A DNA stretch of 64,000 nucleotides from Owenia fusiformis (lineage: Eukaryota > Annelida > Polychaeta > Sabellida > Oweniidae), in contig CAIIXF020000006.1 of NCBI GenBank assembly GCA_903813345.2, forward strand, positions 24,809,936-24,873,935. Reading direction: 5' to 3'. Below, piece by piece: positions 25,217 to 38,011 of this stretch. The translations under genes and the position numbers were made by a program. Below the pieces are notes generated by a model. That model was not told the origin of the DNA and made no database searches. It saw only the letters and a list, made by a program, of their open reading frames with translations. Position 1 is the first letter of the stretch. Each line of letters begins with the position of its first letter.

Positions 25217-26233
25217 CTATGCAGTTGAAATCTGAGTTGTTTCTGTTGACTTTTTACAGCATAAACCTAAATGATGTCCATAGATTTTTCTCAATTCGAA
25301 TTTGAGTTTGTCACTTTTCATGAGACTAATGATGGGCATCATATTAAATGAAATAACTTGTATATGCATGTACGCCCAAGAAAAACCTATAGGCAGGTTT
25401 GTGTAAGGAATTCCATTTGAAAGTTGGTACGTCTGATACTGTAACAAACCGAGCATGACTACATGTGATATAAATATAGCTAGCATTACTATGCTATTCC
25501 AAACAATCCTCTTATATTCGTTTACCAAATTTTTCCTTGCCTCGCTCTTTTCTTTCGATTTAGTGCAAGTTGAACCATGAACAATATACACACTGGCTCT
25601 TGATAGTGAGGCATTGAATGTAGATTGTACATCTGTTTTTGTATTCTTCTTGTACATGATTAAGAAGATCTTAATGAAGATTACAGTCATACATAGGCAG
25701 CAAAGACATATCACTGGAAGGTTGATCCATACAAGTAGTTTAGAACCCTTCATCGTTCTGCGTATGGCAATCATAGCAGCACAGACTGCCCACGGGAATA
25801 GAGACAATATTATCATTTTTCTTGTCGATATATGCATATATGGTCTGGAAAGTCTAGAAAGTCGAATATAACCTATGATACATGTAAATAGTAATGCAGT
25901 TGGCAACACAGGTACGCTGTTTAGCATTAAGTTAACTTGTGTCATCCAACGTAATTGAAGACCAACTGTGACACTAAATAAAACCATTCTAACTGTTCCG
26001 AAGATATGAATGATAGATAAATAAATGTGGAAATGATTATCTTTGACGTGAAGTTTCTTCGCCTTGTACATACAGTAAAGCCAGTTGAAAGTGATGTAAA
26101 GTCCTATACAACATATTACGGTTACATAGATGAAGCTGTAATCTTTAGGAGGTTCTTTCATGTGTACCAGTCCTATTACAGTTCCATTCATTCCTTGGCC
26201 ATTATTGTCAGTAGTATTTGTTGATTCAGACAT
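25217..26233 (-). CDS. Divergent rhodopsin-like seven-transmembrane receptor, intronless
   Basis: One open frame of 338 residues from ATG 26233 to TGA 25217 has seven hydrophobic helices, at about residues 32-56, 68-94, 98-122, 143-160, 170-194, 241-266 and 285-305. The N-terminus has N-glycosylation sequons (NTT, NGT) and no signal peptide. Family alignment is weak: the DRY position reads I-R-L, so the central Arg is kept; a Trp fits position 4.50; the NPxxY site reads MPIIS. A CCKK pair after helix 8 could be palmitoylated. No cysteine precedes helix 3, so the usual extracellular disulphide seems absent. Likely a G-protein-coupled orphan receptor at the plasma membrane; ligand unknown. It faces RPAP2 tail to tail with 272 bp between stops. 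Confidence 0.8.
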   Translation of the reverse strand: MSESTNTTDNNGQGMNGTVIGLVHMKEPPKDYSFIYVTVICCIGLYITFNWLYCMYKAKKLHVKDNHFHIYLSIIHIFGTVRMVLFSVTVGLQLRWMTQVNLMLNSVPVLPTALLFTCIIGYIRLSRLSRPYMHISTRKMIILSLFPWAVCAAMIAIRRTMKGSKLLVWINLPVICLCCLCMTVIFIKIFLIMYKKNTKTDVQSTFNASLSRASVYIVHGSTCTKSKEKSEARKNLVNEYKRIVWNSIVMLAIFISHVVMLGLLQYQTYQLSNGIPYTNLPIGFSWAYMHIQVISFNMMPIISLMKSDKLKFELRKIYGHHLGLCCKKSTETTQISTA

Positions 26234-27099
26234 ATTTCCAAAGTCCTCAGAGCTGTTAAATATCCCAGTGATTGATGTAAATGTCTATTATAGTGATACA
26301 GCATATATTTCTAAACTATATTTCTTTTTTGTATGGTAATTGAATGCGCAGTCCGCCTTGTGACCGTTCCAATAGAGCTCATATGACTATATAGCATCTT
26401 ATTGCTTCAGTTCCTGGTCATCCAATCAGAGTTGCTAAATAATTATTGTCATTTGCATTGTTCAGTGATCGTGATAATCATATTAATGTACATTGAAGAT
26501 ATTATTATATTAGAATGTCAACTTATATGACAGTGTTATACTTACAAGACTGGACTCTGGACAATAAACTAATAAATGAAAGAATTTGCTATCATAGTAG
26601 CCCTTGCATTCATTCAACTTCATTTCATAAAAGAGAGCTACATTTTCACTCTTTCTCTGAACTCACCGAGCCTATCAGATTTTGTCGTCACAGTTTGACC
26701 ACCCTTTGTACCTCATACATGAAATTTTTTCAAAATATTGTAGGATTACTCAAAGATATTTTCTTTCCAGTTTGAGCGAGAGAGAACCAAATATAAAGAT
26801 GGCTTTGAGCTCAGCTTCGGCAAAGAACTACATGAAATGCTGCTTATCATCTTTAAATGTGGAAGTAAATTGGCTTGAACATTTACGGGATCTTATGTTG
26901 GCATCTTGAGAGGACACGTCCATAATATGATTAAGATTTAAAGGACAGACATTCTACAATTGAGATGACAGAGTATATTGTACAGGGCAAACGGGTCATA
27001 AAATATTACGGGACATTGCATCATTCATTCACAGAAGAAACATGTGTAACTTACCAAATGATAGGGATTTCAAATAATATAATAAGATGTATTCACATG
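26234..27099. other. Upstream of the receptor gene; no feature seen
   Basis: Should contain the promoter of the intronless receptor. No coding frame, repeat or motif is convincing. Confidence 0.4.
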
Positions 27100-27299
27100 C
27101 AGGGTTCGATCTTAGCGGTAGTTTGACATTGTGCTCCAAAAACTTGGTGGCCTTGGTGGCAAATGCTTACTACCTCAAAAAGGCAGGAAATAATCAAGGA
27201 TTTTAATTGCTACCTAAATATGGCAATTTGCTACTTGTTTTTGGAGAAGATAACAAATCCTTGCTACTGGCAATAAAAAAAATTTAAGCTCAGTCCCTG
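27100..27299. mobile_element. Candidate 200-bp hAT-like MITE
   Basis: Begins CAGGGTTCGATCTTAGC and ends with the inverse of CAGGGACTGAGCTTAA. Flanks ACATG and ATATG differ at one of five bases, so a 5-bp target duplication is possible but not proven. Inside are TTGCTAC/GTAGCAA-like words. The CAGGGTTCG start is shared with the element at 46112-47291. Confidence 0.4.
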
Positions 27300-27464
27300 A
27301 TATGTCACATATCTCTAGTGCTGAGAAATAACGACAAGTAAAGATTGTGATGTCATAGTTCACCATCCTTCTTAGTTTTACTTGTAATTGACTGATATGT
27401 AACCAATTTATCACCATAACCTAGTCACAATTGTTGTATAGAAACCCTGATTTTCAGGCTTTTT

Positions 27465-27590
27465 ATGTCACCATCAGTGACAATAAGTGGGGACATATTG
27501 TTATATGTCACCATCCATTAGAAGTGGTGACATATAGTTGTAGTCTCCAACTTATTGTGGATGGTGTTGGGGTTCGGCGTCTGTAACAAA
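27465..27590. repeat. TGTCACCA repeat family copy
   Basis: Two ATGTCACCAT starts, a GTGGTGACATAT hairpin partner, then TAGTCTCCAAC and GGCGTCTG. This is the same order of motifs as the right end of the 6054-8328 element, in the inverted orientation. It is a short dispersed copy. Confidence 0.45.
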
Positions 27591-27779
27591 TTATGACAAT
27601 ATAAAGTTCATTGCCAAGAGTGAAAAATGATTGCTATATTAGCAGGTTAGTTTCACCCCCTCCCCCTGATACACCCTGGTGAATGTAAGTAAGATAAAAT
27701 AAAAAGTCGCTGTTTTGCTGAAATGTCTTTTTTTTAATATACAGAAGACTACCTGTGCCACTAATAACAAAGATACTCT

Positions 27780-28125
27780 GATGAGATGGTCAGAACTAGG
27801 CTAAATGGTGATCACTTAAGATAAATGACTAGCACTAATTTAATGGTCACTGCTTGATTATATCTTCACTAGATTCAATGGTAATTACTAGGGAAATGAC
27901 TTTTGCTAGATTTAATGGTCACTATTTTATTAATTGATCACAGTTTAACATTTTTAATTAAAAGATCCACCGTAAGATTGGATGGTCATCTCTAGATTTA
28001 GAGGTGCCACGAGATTAAATGACCAGCACTTGATTCAGAAATCACTAGATGAATTGGTTGTGAGTAAATATGTGATAGTCACCACTAGATTGAATCATTG
28101 TCACTAGATTAAGTGGTCATAATCA
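27780..28125. repeat. Degenerate CACTAGATTNAATGGTCA repeats
   Basis: About a dozen diverged copies of a motif near CACTAGATTTAATGGTCA, spaced 20-35 bp. It looks like an old, decayed minisatellite. Confidence 0.5.
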
Positions 28126-28378
28126 CAGAGAAAAATTAAACAATTGAATCTTTGAGACGATTCCTTGTAGGAGTGCATTGATGCACTAATTAGCATATTT
28201 CTAAGTAATAGAATTATGATCCAATTAGGAAAGTATTGCACATGATATTTACAAAGCAAAACTCTTTTACCCCGGGTTATAGCGCATTTATAAAACATTA
28301 TGAGCCAACTTGTGTCAGCAAGTGTGTTATCTAGCACTGAAATTGCCTCTATCCATACTGATAGTAAGTCAAGTGTGA

Positions 28379-29188
28379 TTGCTATCCCAACGAACGAAGT
28401 CCGGTAGGGATATAGTGAAGCTGTCCGTCCATCCAGGAGATATCTCAAATACTAGATGACCGATTTTGTCCATATTTGATGGAAAGATGTATATTGGTTA
28501 ATAGTTGTAAGCAACAAAAAAATTTCCAAGATGGCCGCCGCATTAAAAATGGCGGGAAATTTTAGACCAAGTAATAAATATTATTGTTTGAAGTTTTGAT
28601 AGTATATTCACAACATCTATCTATTTCATATATATTCCGAGTTTTTCACCATGACCCCCAGGGGCCATTATGGGGGTTTGAAAAACAGGAATTTGCATTA
28701 TAATTTTGAGATGTTTTTGAAGTATAGCTTTATTATACTCAAATGAAAGGCAATTTAGAGTAGATTGCAAATATTGTATCGTTTTTATGATTCAGGCCTC
28801 GTAAAATTCAAAATGGCCACGTAATGTGGGATTTTGCAATTATTTTTTGATCTCTTTATATGGCTATATTATACTCAAATTAAAGGAATTTCGGAGTAGA
28901 TCACAATTATGGTATTGTTTTTCTGATTTGTTTCTCAGAAAATTCAAAATGGCTGCCTAGAGCAGGAATTCGCCATTACTTAGAGTTATCTTGAAAGTAT
29001 GGTAAGATGACACTACAATGATCTCAAATATTTATTGAAGGGAAGAGTAGATGGTAAATATTACATTGTGACTGTACAAATTCATGATTTATATAGTGTT
29101 TGTTGGGATTTGCTACTCCGTGGAGTTGCCGTTTTCTACTTCCCTATGATATTATTCATAGAATTTTACTCAAATATGATCTATCAGC
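28379..29188. repeat. Dispersed repeat with GTCCGTCCATCC end
   Basis: Begins with ATCCCAACGAACGAAGT and GTCCGTCCATCC and continues with AAAATGGC(G/C) words spaced along about 700 bp. It ends with GGGATTTGCTACTCCGTGG. The copy at 36240-36815 shares the GGGATTTGCTAC block and the inverse of the first block, so both are members of one non-coding repeat family. Confidence 0.5.
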
Positions 29189-29193
29189 TTATT

Positions 29194-30938
29194 CACGAGG
29201 GGAAAGAGTACCCGTGTAAATACAACCTACCGCCGAGCAAAGACCCGAAGATGTCTGAAAATGTAGGGGGTGAGTTATAAACTTTTGTTTATATCTTGAA
29301 TTCCTCAATATGAGAAACAGATAAAAAACAGAATTGTGTGTAACTGATAAAGTTATTGTTCCAGACACTCATGTTTGCAAAATAATGATTACTTAGCGCA
29401 ATGTTTACTATCCAATCGCTAAATTCAACTTTTAAATATTTGAATGATGATTTACATCTTGAATAAGTAACAACCATGGCTGTCTTTACTTCATTCGATT
29501 CAAAGATACAATAGGTGTAAATGTATCATATTTATTTCACTGCCATACGTTGCATATCATTGAAATCACCGGTGAAAGTTGAAAATGAAAGACCCGATTA
29601 TGTCACGAGTACGATTATATAGGACCCGAAGCTACCACCGAGCTATTCCGACTATACCGTGAGTAGAACCCGATGAGGTAGTGAGTAAGCTTTCGAATGA
29701 GCATATAATATCATGACGATATCACAAATATTCCTTTTTATTTATCATATACTCCTGGCACCGGGATATAATATAATATGATATAATTCCCGCAGCACTA
29801 TACGCCAACGTCTGTTTCCGACAAAGTTCTTTAAAACATTGAATTCATGCTTACTCTTGAATCACCATAATTTCCTATGTGTCTATGGTAAGTGTGCAAC
29901 CCAAAAACATTTAATTCTGCATTGCAAGCGCCATTCTACTCAAAGAACACAACTTGAAGAATCCCAAGCTTCACAAGCTTCATATCCTCGAAACGAAAAT
30001 TACAGTGATCTTTCTTTGATAATACAATACCATAGTCAAAAACATTGTAAATCCATTTTTTGCCATTTAACTCAGGCACATTAACTTTAATACTCAGTAA
30101 TTGATGGTGCTGACTGAAGTGGACCACAAAGTCATCCATCTCGTGTGATTTATAACTACAGTGGAAGGATTTGTACCGAGGACCTGAAATACAATGTTTC
30201 GATGCGCAGTGGTAACTGGTGATACCCTGCGTGCAGAGTCTAGTTTAAGAAGTGAAGTCGAACGAATGCAAAGGGTAAACTGGTGATAGCCATATTTTTT
30301 TCAGTTTCATTTATTGTTCACAACAAAATGATTCACATGAATGATGCAGATTGTATGTTTATTATTTTTTCATCAGCACGTCATAAACTCGACGATATAA
30401 TCGGATCTCAACAGATTTTACTCAAGTAATGTTCGGATTCTGAGATCCTTTACTCTTTATAATATTACTCGTCGATCACATCGGGTCCGATGTCCGATAA
30501 CATCGGATCTTTTAGGACAAAGTTTAAGTGAAGATTTTGCTGTTCAAAAGTGCTATTTTGACCTAATATTTTGACACTTAATATATTATGCATATGCACA
30601 TCCATTTACCGACCCAAGTATGCCTTTCAGTGCTTATGTATGGCTCATTATCAATTAAAGCGAGTATGAATGAGAAAAACAAATCGAAAACTATTATACG
30701 TTTACCTTATCTCTTAATTTGGACATAAAAATATATTTCAACTATAATTCTAGGCCAATTGCGCCTGCTAGAACATCTTAGTAACAATTCTAACCATCCG
30801 AAGGAATTGTTAGTGACATTATATTACCTTTATTGTCCATTTTCCTACGAGATGACATTATCAAACATTTGCTCGGCGGTATATGCGTGTCTTGCTCGGC
30901 GGTAGGTTGTATATACACGGGTACTCTTTCCCCTCGTG
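29194..30938. mobile_element. 1.75-kb element with about 47-bp inverted repeats and TTATT duplication
   Basis: The left end CACGAGGGGAAAGAGTACCC and about 27 further bases (to CCGCCGAGCAA) are repeated inverted at 30892-30938 with one mismatch visible. Flanks TTATT at 29189-29193 and 30939-30943 form a 5-bp target duplication. The inside has sub-repeats (GACCCGA, ATCGGAT words near 30400-30510) and no coding frame. The stretch 29230-29480 has a second, diverged copy at 41130-41420, so the family is dispersed. Superfamily not assigned. Confidence 0.72.
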
Positions 30939-30943
30939 TTATT

Positions 30944-32082
30944 GGTTACATTAATTTCAATAGAATCTAGAATGAGTGACCTTGGGTGAAATGTTGATTA
31001 TATAATAGCATACAGTTATTTGAAATTGTGTGTTCGGATCGGTTGGAATCGGACACACCTTGCCTAGCTCTGTGTGAATATTAAATAATAACTTCAAGAA
31101 TTAGATAGATATATTAGGCCTATATAGGTTCAGTTTTTGTAACAATGTATGGCAGGCATGATGTAATAAGTAAGAACAATATAAGCACTTATGCATTAAT
31201 ATTTTAGAATGCTTCCAACTGACCGAGCCCATGCAACTTATTATAAATAAACAAACATATTGAAGTACATTTTAGGTTTATTTTAATATTGACATAGAAG
31301 AATTTCACATAAGTGTATGGGTGTAATAAAAAAGTATGGCTAGGCCATACAATTATATATATGTATATTTTACTACAGTAACGAATAAGAATGTAATTCG
31401 CATTAATATAATACAATAAACTATAAAAGTAAAATCAACGACCTTGTTCTATACATTTGAATTTATACACTATAATACACTACACAAATTATACAAATCA
31501 TCTATAATGGATATCTCTCAAGAGACTTGAATACAAGTAATGTTTTGGATAAGTAGGTAATATCATTCATGTTTTTATCATGTAACACCATCATTTCTTC
31601 ATTTTTGTGATCCTCTATACATTATATACACTCTACTATACCTAACCCCTAGAAATGCATAAGATGATCTGTTTGTCTAATTGTATTGTTTAGTATATTT
31701 TTGAAAGTACCTTATTAACATCTATCAGTCTTCCAATAAACCATTAATAAGGAACAGACAAATAAAAACAAATGACATAATCATTACTAATAAACCAAAT
31801 AGGCTGCTCATGAACACCAAATGCAAGGTAAAGTAGAGTGTATATGGAACATGATTCTATGGGCCTTTGTCTCAAGGGCCCAGGGGTAAATCCGGGGGTA
31901 AATTAACAGAACATTCTTAGCTGTGGAAATTCCCTATTCCAATCTCGTAAACATAATATGAGAGTCATATAACCATCGTAATCACAATACCATAGTTTAA
32001 GTAATAGATTCCATCTCGTAACCATCTGTATCATAATGTTAGTAATAGAACAAAAGATGTACCTCTAGCAATCCTCTAGGAA
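30944..32082. other. AT-rich intergenic, nothing recognised
   Basis: No frame, repeat or motif that I can support. Confidence 0.4.
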
Positions 32083-32440
32083 ATACTTCACATGGGTGAA
32101 AAACTTATCATCGGGGAAATACTTCACATGGGTGAAATACTTCTCATGGGGGAAATACTTCACATGGGTGAAACACTTCACATGGGTGAAATATTTTGCA
32201 TGGGTGAAATACTTCACATGGGCAAAATAATTCCCATGGGTGAAATACTTCTCATGGTTGAAATATTTCTCATGGGGGAAATACTTCACATGGGTGAAAT
32301 ATTCTGCATGGGTGAAATACTTCACATGGGCGAAATAATTCACATGGGTGAAATACTTCACATGGGTGAAATACTTCTGATGGGTGAAATAATTCATATG
32401 GGTGAAATACTTCACATGGGTGAAAAACTTCACATGAGTG
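32083..32440. repeat. 18-bp minisatellite (about 20 copies)
   Basis: Unit near ACTTCACATGGGTGAAAT, itself partly self-complementary around CACATGGGTG. Because 18 is a multiple of three and units lack stops, it stays open on both strands (about 125 and 122 codons). The predicted peptides are only the repeat read as protein and should not be annotated. Confidence 0.9.
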
Positions 32441-33640
32441 GTCCTATTTCATTTACACTACATCTGTAAGTAATATATTTTTACAATAATGAAATGTAAA
32501 ATCAATCTACAAATGCAAATCTATTGGTGAAGTATCTAAAGAATGTGAACACAATACAACTGTAGTGACAGATATAGTTGTTTTTTAGTATTTCCAACAG
32601 CCTATCATAAACTATTAGGACCTGAAAGACAGATCTTCGTGTTAAATACTAATTGCCTTACTACAGCTTACACCAACAGACCTTTCAAAAGTGGATTGGT
32701 CAATAAGTTACAAAGGGTAAATTGATTCGTATTCAACTACTGTGTAGTTTACAAGCATTTCATTACAATGTGACGCAGAGCGTATATTGTGTTAAAAAAG
32801 GATATGTTCATAATTAAAGGTATATTCCTTACCAGACCATCTACTATGGTAGCTATAACTATATATATACTTTCCATTTTTAACAAACATGGAAAAATGT
32901 TTTGGTATGGTCAATATTTATCACTTAAAATGTAGTGCTCAATTCCAGTTGGCTGCCATCAACTTTGCATATAGCATTAGTTAGGTAAGGTAGCTATTAA
33001 GAATTACAAAACCAGCTGAATATTCTTTTTCAATTTTATCTATGATTTAATCATTCTAAAAGTCTCTTCTTTTATTCTACGCTGACAAGCTCTGAAAATA
33101 TTTTTGTAAGGACCACTTGTCTAGAAGTGATTTTGTGCTACTTTCCTAGACTGTTATAGACAAGGTTATGAAAGTTGAGAGTCAATGACAACACTTCCTG
33201 AGTGAAATCTTAAAAGATGGCAGCTTAAACTGGAAATGAGCACATTTTATGAATGTCAATATTGACTATATTAAAACATTTTCCTATGTTTTGCTTAATA
33301 TGGAAATTATATATATGATTATAGCTATCATATCAGGAAAGAAATGGTCTGGCCAGGAATGTCCCTTTAAGGTTCCTTTTACCAACTTAATTTTGCTAAT
33401 CTTATTGCGCATGACAATGAAATCTATCTATGCCTAATTAATAAGATATTATAATAATAAGAACAGATCTTTGAACAGAAAGGGGCTGTTAATCAAAATG
33501 AATTTCTTGAACATAATACAGCTCTTAATAATTCACACACCACCCACAGATCCAAATACTAGACAAAGTATAGTGCCATAGAAGCGTGTACAGTCCAATT
33601 GAAAGCACCAAATAAATTAATGGAGGCTCACCTTAATATA
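32441..33640. other. AT-rich intergenic, nothing recognised
   Basis: No supported feature; short reading frames are chance. Confidence 0.4.
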
Positions 33641-34050
33641 CAATAGTGATCTGTAGTACAGTTGGTACACATATGTACTTGAATAGCCTACTGTAGTACA
33701 GTTGACATACTGATGTACTTTAATAACCTATTGAAGTACAATTGATAAACATGTACTAATAGCCTACTATAGTACAGTTGGCACAGATGTACTTGAATAG
33801 CCTACTGTAGTACACTTGACACACAGATGTACTTTAATAACCTTACTGTAGTACAATTGGCACACATATGTACTCGAATAACCTACTGTAGTACAGATGG
33901 CACACAGATGTACTTGCGTAACCCACTGAAGTACAGTTGGCACACAGATGTTCTTGAATACCCCACTGTAGTACAGATGGCACACAGATGTACTTTCATA
34001 GCCTATTGTAGTATAGTTGGCACACATATGTTCATGAATAGCCTATTACA
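33641..34050. repeat. About 40-bp tandem repeat, about 10 copies
   Basis: Unit near GTAGTACAGTTGGCACACAG plus ATGTACTTGAATAGCCTACT, imperfect, with one unit shortened by about 4 bp near 33735. Open frames across it on either strand are repeat artefacts. Confidence 0.85.
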
Positions 34051-36239
34051 GTCTAGTGGTTTCATAATGCCTTGGTCACATTTGCTCAGATTTTCACTAC
34101 GGCGCCCAGCCGATTGAGTATTCAATTTTGAACAAAATACTCAAGATGAATCGCAGAAAATGTGACCCAGGCATTATACAGCTTAACAATCTCATTCTAG
34201 TGAAACACTCTCTTGTTCACACTACTGTCCACATGTTTGAATGAGGTCAAGTGAGGTTAATGCGAACTTCTGTAATTGTATTGCACACTGCCCTCAAGAG
34301 TTTGAGAAGTTTTTATTATACATAAACTGGAGAAATCTCAGTACATTATTTTACATGAATTTCTTCAATCTGAATCAACTACATATTTTAGTCCAGCTTT
34401 TGAGTTTCTGATCTTCCTGGATTTTCTTTGAAGAATACACCTAACTTGAATTATTTTATCGATAAATAATAAAATATCCCAATTCCCCAATATGCTGCTA
34501 ATGAAATACTTCTTATAACTAGATAACACAATAAAATTAAACTTTCAAACAATACCTATACATACTCCTCCCTTTACCAGTACCTTCATGGGAGAACACC
34601 CTGTAGTGCAGCTATGCACCTATATTGGTGTCCATCAGCCTAATGCCCCCACCCCCCCACACCTTTTGATTGGCACATACAACCTTTGCTTATAATACAT
34701 TTACATTATAATCGACCACATTATACACAACATTCATATTCTTTATAGAATGTACTTAACTTGGCCTATATAATAGATAAATATAGCTACACTATTAAGT
34801 ACATGTAATTACATAGGTAGCTCTGCGAGTCAGGGGTCCATTACTAGAAAATCTGACCATGCAAAGTAGAAAATTCACTCTATTATCACATACAATAATA
34901 TCATTGATTGAAATGCTTTAATAAATCTTTCAAAATAGAAACAATGAACTTCTATAATATTCAACTCAAACTTATCATGACTTCAGAGCATAAATACTTC
35001 CAGTAATGGACCCCTGATTTAGAACAGATAGAAAGTAAATCTAATCCAGTACATTGAAATGGATGTATTGTCAGCGGCTTTCACATGATTCTTGCATAAT
35101 CATGTATTATTCTAGTACATGTGTCAGGGAAAATTAACACTTTAATTTAGATATTTATCTGATTTATATATCTTTATTCTACATCCATATATTCAATCTA
35201 TATCAATCATACATCAGTCCTTAGTGATATACTAAATTCAAATCAGTTGAATCAGTATATCAATACATAAGATGGGACTTGCACAAAAACCGGTTATATC
35301 ATCCAGCATATGTAACTGCATATGTTGTGAAATTTCTCCAATAGGCCATTTTAAAGAGACTCTATTGAGACTTCTCTGTGGCATTTTTTCTTTATTCCTT
35401 TTTGTTTTGAATTTTTAACACCATAACATTAACTAACTACTCAATATGCAACTTTTCACCACGTAGAATTTTAAAATATTAAGTTTGAAAATTCCATTTT
35501 TATAATGGAGCTCAATGGGAAAAACTACATAATTTGAATTATTTTCAAACGTAGCGGCACAATTTTGATAAAATTGACAGATATAATAAATATTGGTAAG
35601 ACGAAATGTTTGATGAAAAATGAAGAAAATTCACCGTCCTGATTACGCAAACTATAGAAAAATCTGAAATAATCATAAAAACCTGTAAAAATAGATTGAA
35701 GGGGGTGATATTCATTTCTAATGTGCCTTTCACTACTACAGGGTAACCATAATTTTGGTACTGATTTGATTTTACAATGAAAATCATTTCCATAGTGTAT
35801 AGTCAGTTTAAATAATACAATTGCTATACATGTATTTCTTTACTGAACAGTGCAATCATTTATTTATTTATCAACAGTAATGCAAACTACATATTATACA
35901 GTTAGTAAAATATTAAAATAATTCTATTAAAATTAAAGCATTGAGATGATACTTAAATAATTACATATTATATTGATAGGCATATTATATTATAGGATTT
36001 AAGCCAATGACTCAATGCATTGTAGATGATTAAATTTATCATATGTCCTGATTCTAGACTATGAACGAGGGTGGTAGTCCGAATTCAAAGCCTAGACTAG
36101 AAGACATAAGTGAATTGAAGCATCCACTATTCATTGAATCATGTGCTTTAATTCAATTTCACACATTGCAAAATATTTTTTACAATTTCACTTAACAGAA
36201 TGATATTTTTTCAAAGATATGTTGTACTTTTAGAATCAT
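34051..36239. other. AT-rich intergenic, nothing recognised
   Basis: No coding frame with family resemblance and no repeat structure seen by eye. Confidence 0.4.
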
Positions 36240-36815
36240 TTGCTTCAAAGAATTGAACTATGGCGGCCTTTACTCGTTATTTTACAATTTTTGCTCATTT
36301 TGATTTTGTTCATATTTGGTATATGAATACTATAAGCATGGCACACTGTCTAATGACTCTTCTGGTAGAAGGCGGCCATTTTAACGTATTTTACTATAAC
36401 ACGGAAAGTAGTGGAGCGATTTTGTTCATATTTGGTATGTGAATACTATAAGCATGGCACACTGTCTAATGACGCTTTTGGTAGAAGGCAGCCATTTTGA
36501 AAAATGGCCGTCATTTTAACGTATTTTACTATAACTCGAAAAGTAGTAGAGCGATTTTGTTCATATTTGATGCGTGAATACTATAAGCGTGGCATACTGT
36601 CTAACGACACTTTTTTGGTAGAAGGTGGCCATTTTGAAAAATGGCTGCCATTTTTGCTGTATACTTTGTTTGTAAAAAAAATGCCAGCCATGGCTGTTCG
36701 ATGGGATTTGCTACACTTTGGTGTTGCTGTTGTCTAGTTGAAGGATGGATGGACGGACAAATGGAGGGGTCTCCATAGCTTATCCCCTAATCTTCGTTGG
36801 ATTGAACAATTGTGA
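36240..36815. repeat. Dispersed repeat with internal about 120-bp duplications
   Basis: Three tandem-like copies of GATTTTGTTCATATTTG...TGAATACTATAAGC...GGCACACTGTCTAA, each ending in a GGC(G/A)GCCATTTT word. They are followed by GGGATTTGCTACACTTTGG, ATGGATGGACGGAC and TCTTCGTTGGATTG. The tail is the inverse of the start of the 28379 copy. Non-coding. Confidence 0.55.
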
Positions 36816-38011
36816 ATATGGTTATTGTTGGACAAATAAAACTGATTGAATGTCTAAAAGCAAATAATGAAGTGGTAATTTATTTTAAATCATTAAAATC
36901 TCAAACATGCTTGCTTTTGGTCTAGTCACTTAATTCCTAAATGTCCCGTAATTTGTATCTATATACCTTATTAGATGCAGTGAAAGAGTTAAATCATTGG
37001 GATATGAATAAATCATGCAAAACATATTTTGTACATATTTCTCATCATTTAGGGTTACCCAGTAGTTTACAAGCTGACCTTTGCAAAATATATTTCACTT
37101 ACTATCCTCATTCGCTATCACGCTATCTAGTTTCTTTCCAAATTGGCCTGAATTGCCTGGTTTATTGGTTTTAGCGAACCGTCCATTTCGTTGAACCATC
37201 ATTTTGCTAAGGTTGTTTGTGATGAATATACAATATTCAGTTACATATAACTGTACAGCAACTTTATGCAAGGGAAGGTAATTGTGTGAGAGCACATAAA
37301 GTACACGAAGTATTGACCCACTTGTCTCAGTGAAACTTATAAACAGTGCATAAAGTTTTTTCTGTGCAATGATTGGCTCACAGTTACTTATAGTGTAAGT
37401 TATTTTATTTCTATACAGTGTAGAATAGAGTGTATAAACTTTTACAGTTTCAAGCAGGTTTTAGTGTTTTCTGACCAATGATATATTCAGACTTATTCAT
37501 TTCACGATTATGTAATACTGACCTACATATCTGTATAGCATATCTTTAAAGTAATAATAAATAGTGCTAGGCATGTAAATTACAATTTTGAAGCTTTTTA
37601 GTATGATTTTACAGAAACTGATTTTATTTACTAAAACTACATACATTTTGACACCATTTTAAGTAAATATTTTTTATTTTTTGAAAATGTATTTAAAGCC
37701 TCTCAAAAAATGATTTAAAATCCAGATGAAAATCATATACAAGTATAGCCTTCAAACAGTTGTATTACTAGCATAACACATTGCATAATTCTGAGGAATG
37801 CATTACAATTATAACACTGACACTCATAAAGGCTGACCCAAAGCGCCAAAAACAACACTGTGAATATTTGTTGATTGCAGTTCTGCAATCCTTTGCTTCT
37901 AATATTAATTCTACTGTTTACACATAACTGGTGTATGTTGGTTCAAGACAACAATGAATGGCAGACTAGATTGTGTAAGTTTGTTAAGAGTGATGTCTAA
38001 ATCCTGGTGTT
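36816..38011. other. Downstream of STXBP1; possible 3' UTR
   Basis: Lies directly 3' of the STXBP1 stop on the minus strand, so part may be its 3' UTR. No frame or repeat was recognised. Confidence 0.4.

Noticed and set aside
28104-28448. 114-codon minus-strand frame
   Set aside because: Spans the join of two unrelated non-coding repeats (27780-28125 and 28379 on); no domain seen.
33767-34117. Repeat-peptide frames on both strands
   Set aside because: Produced by the 40-bp tandem repeat.
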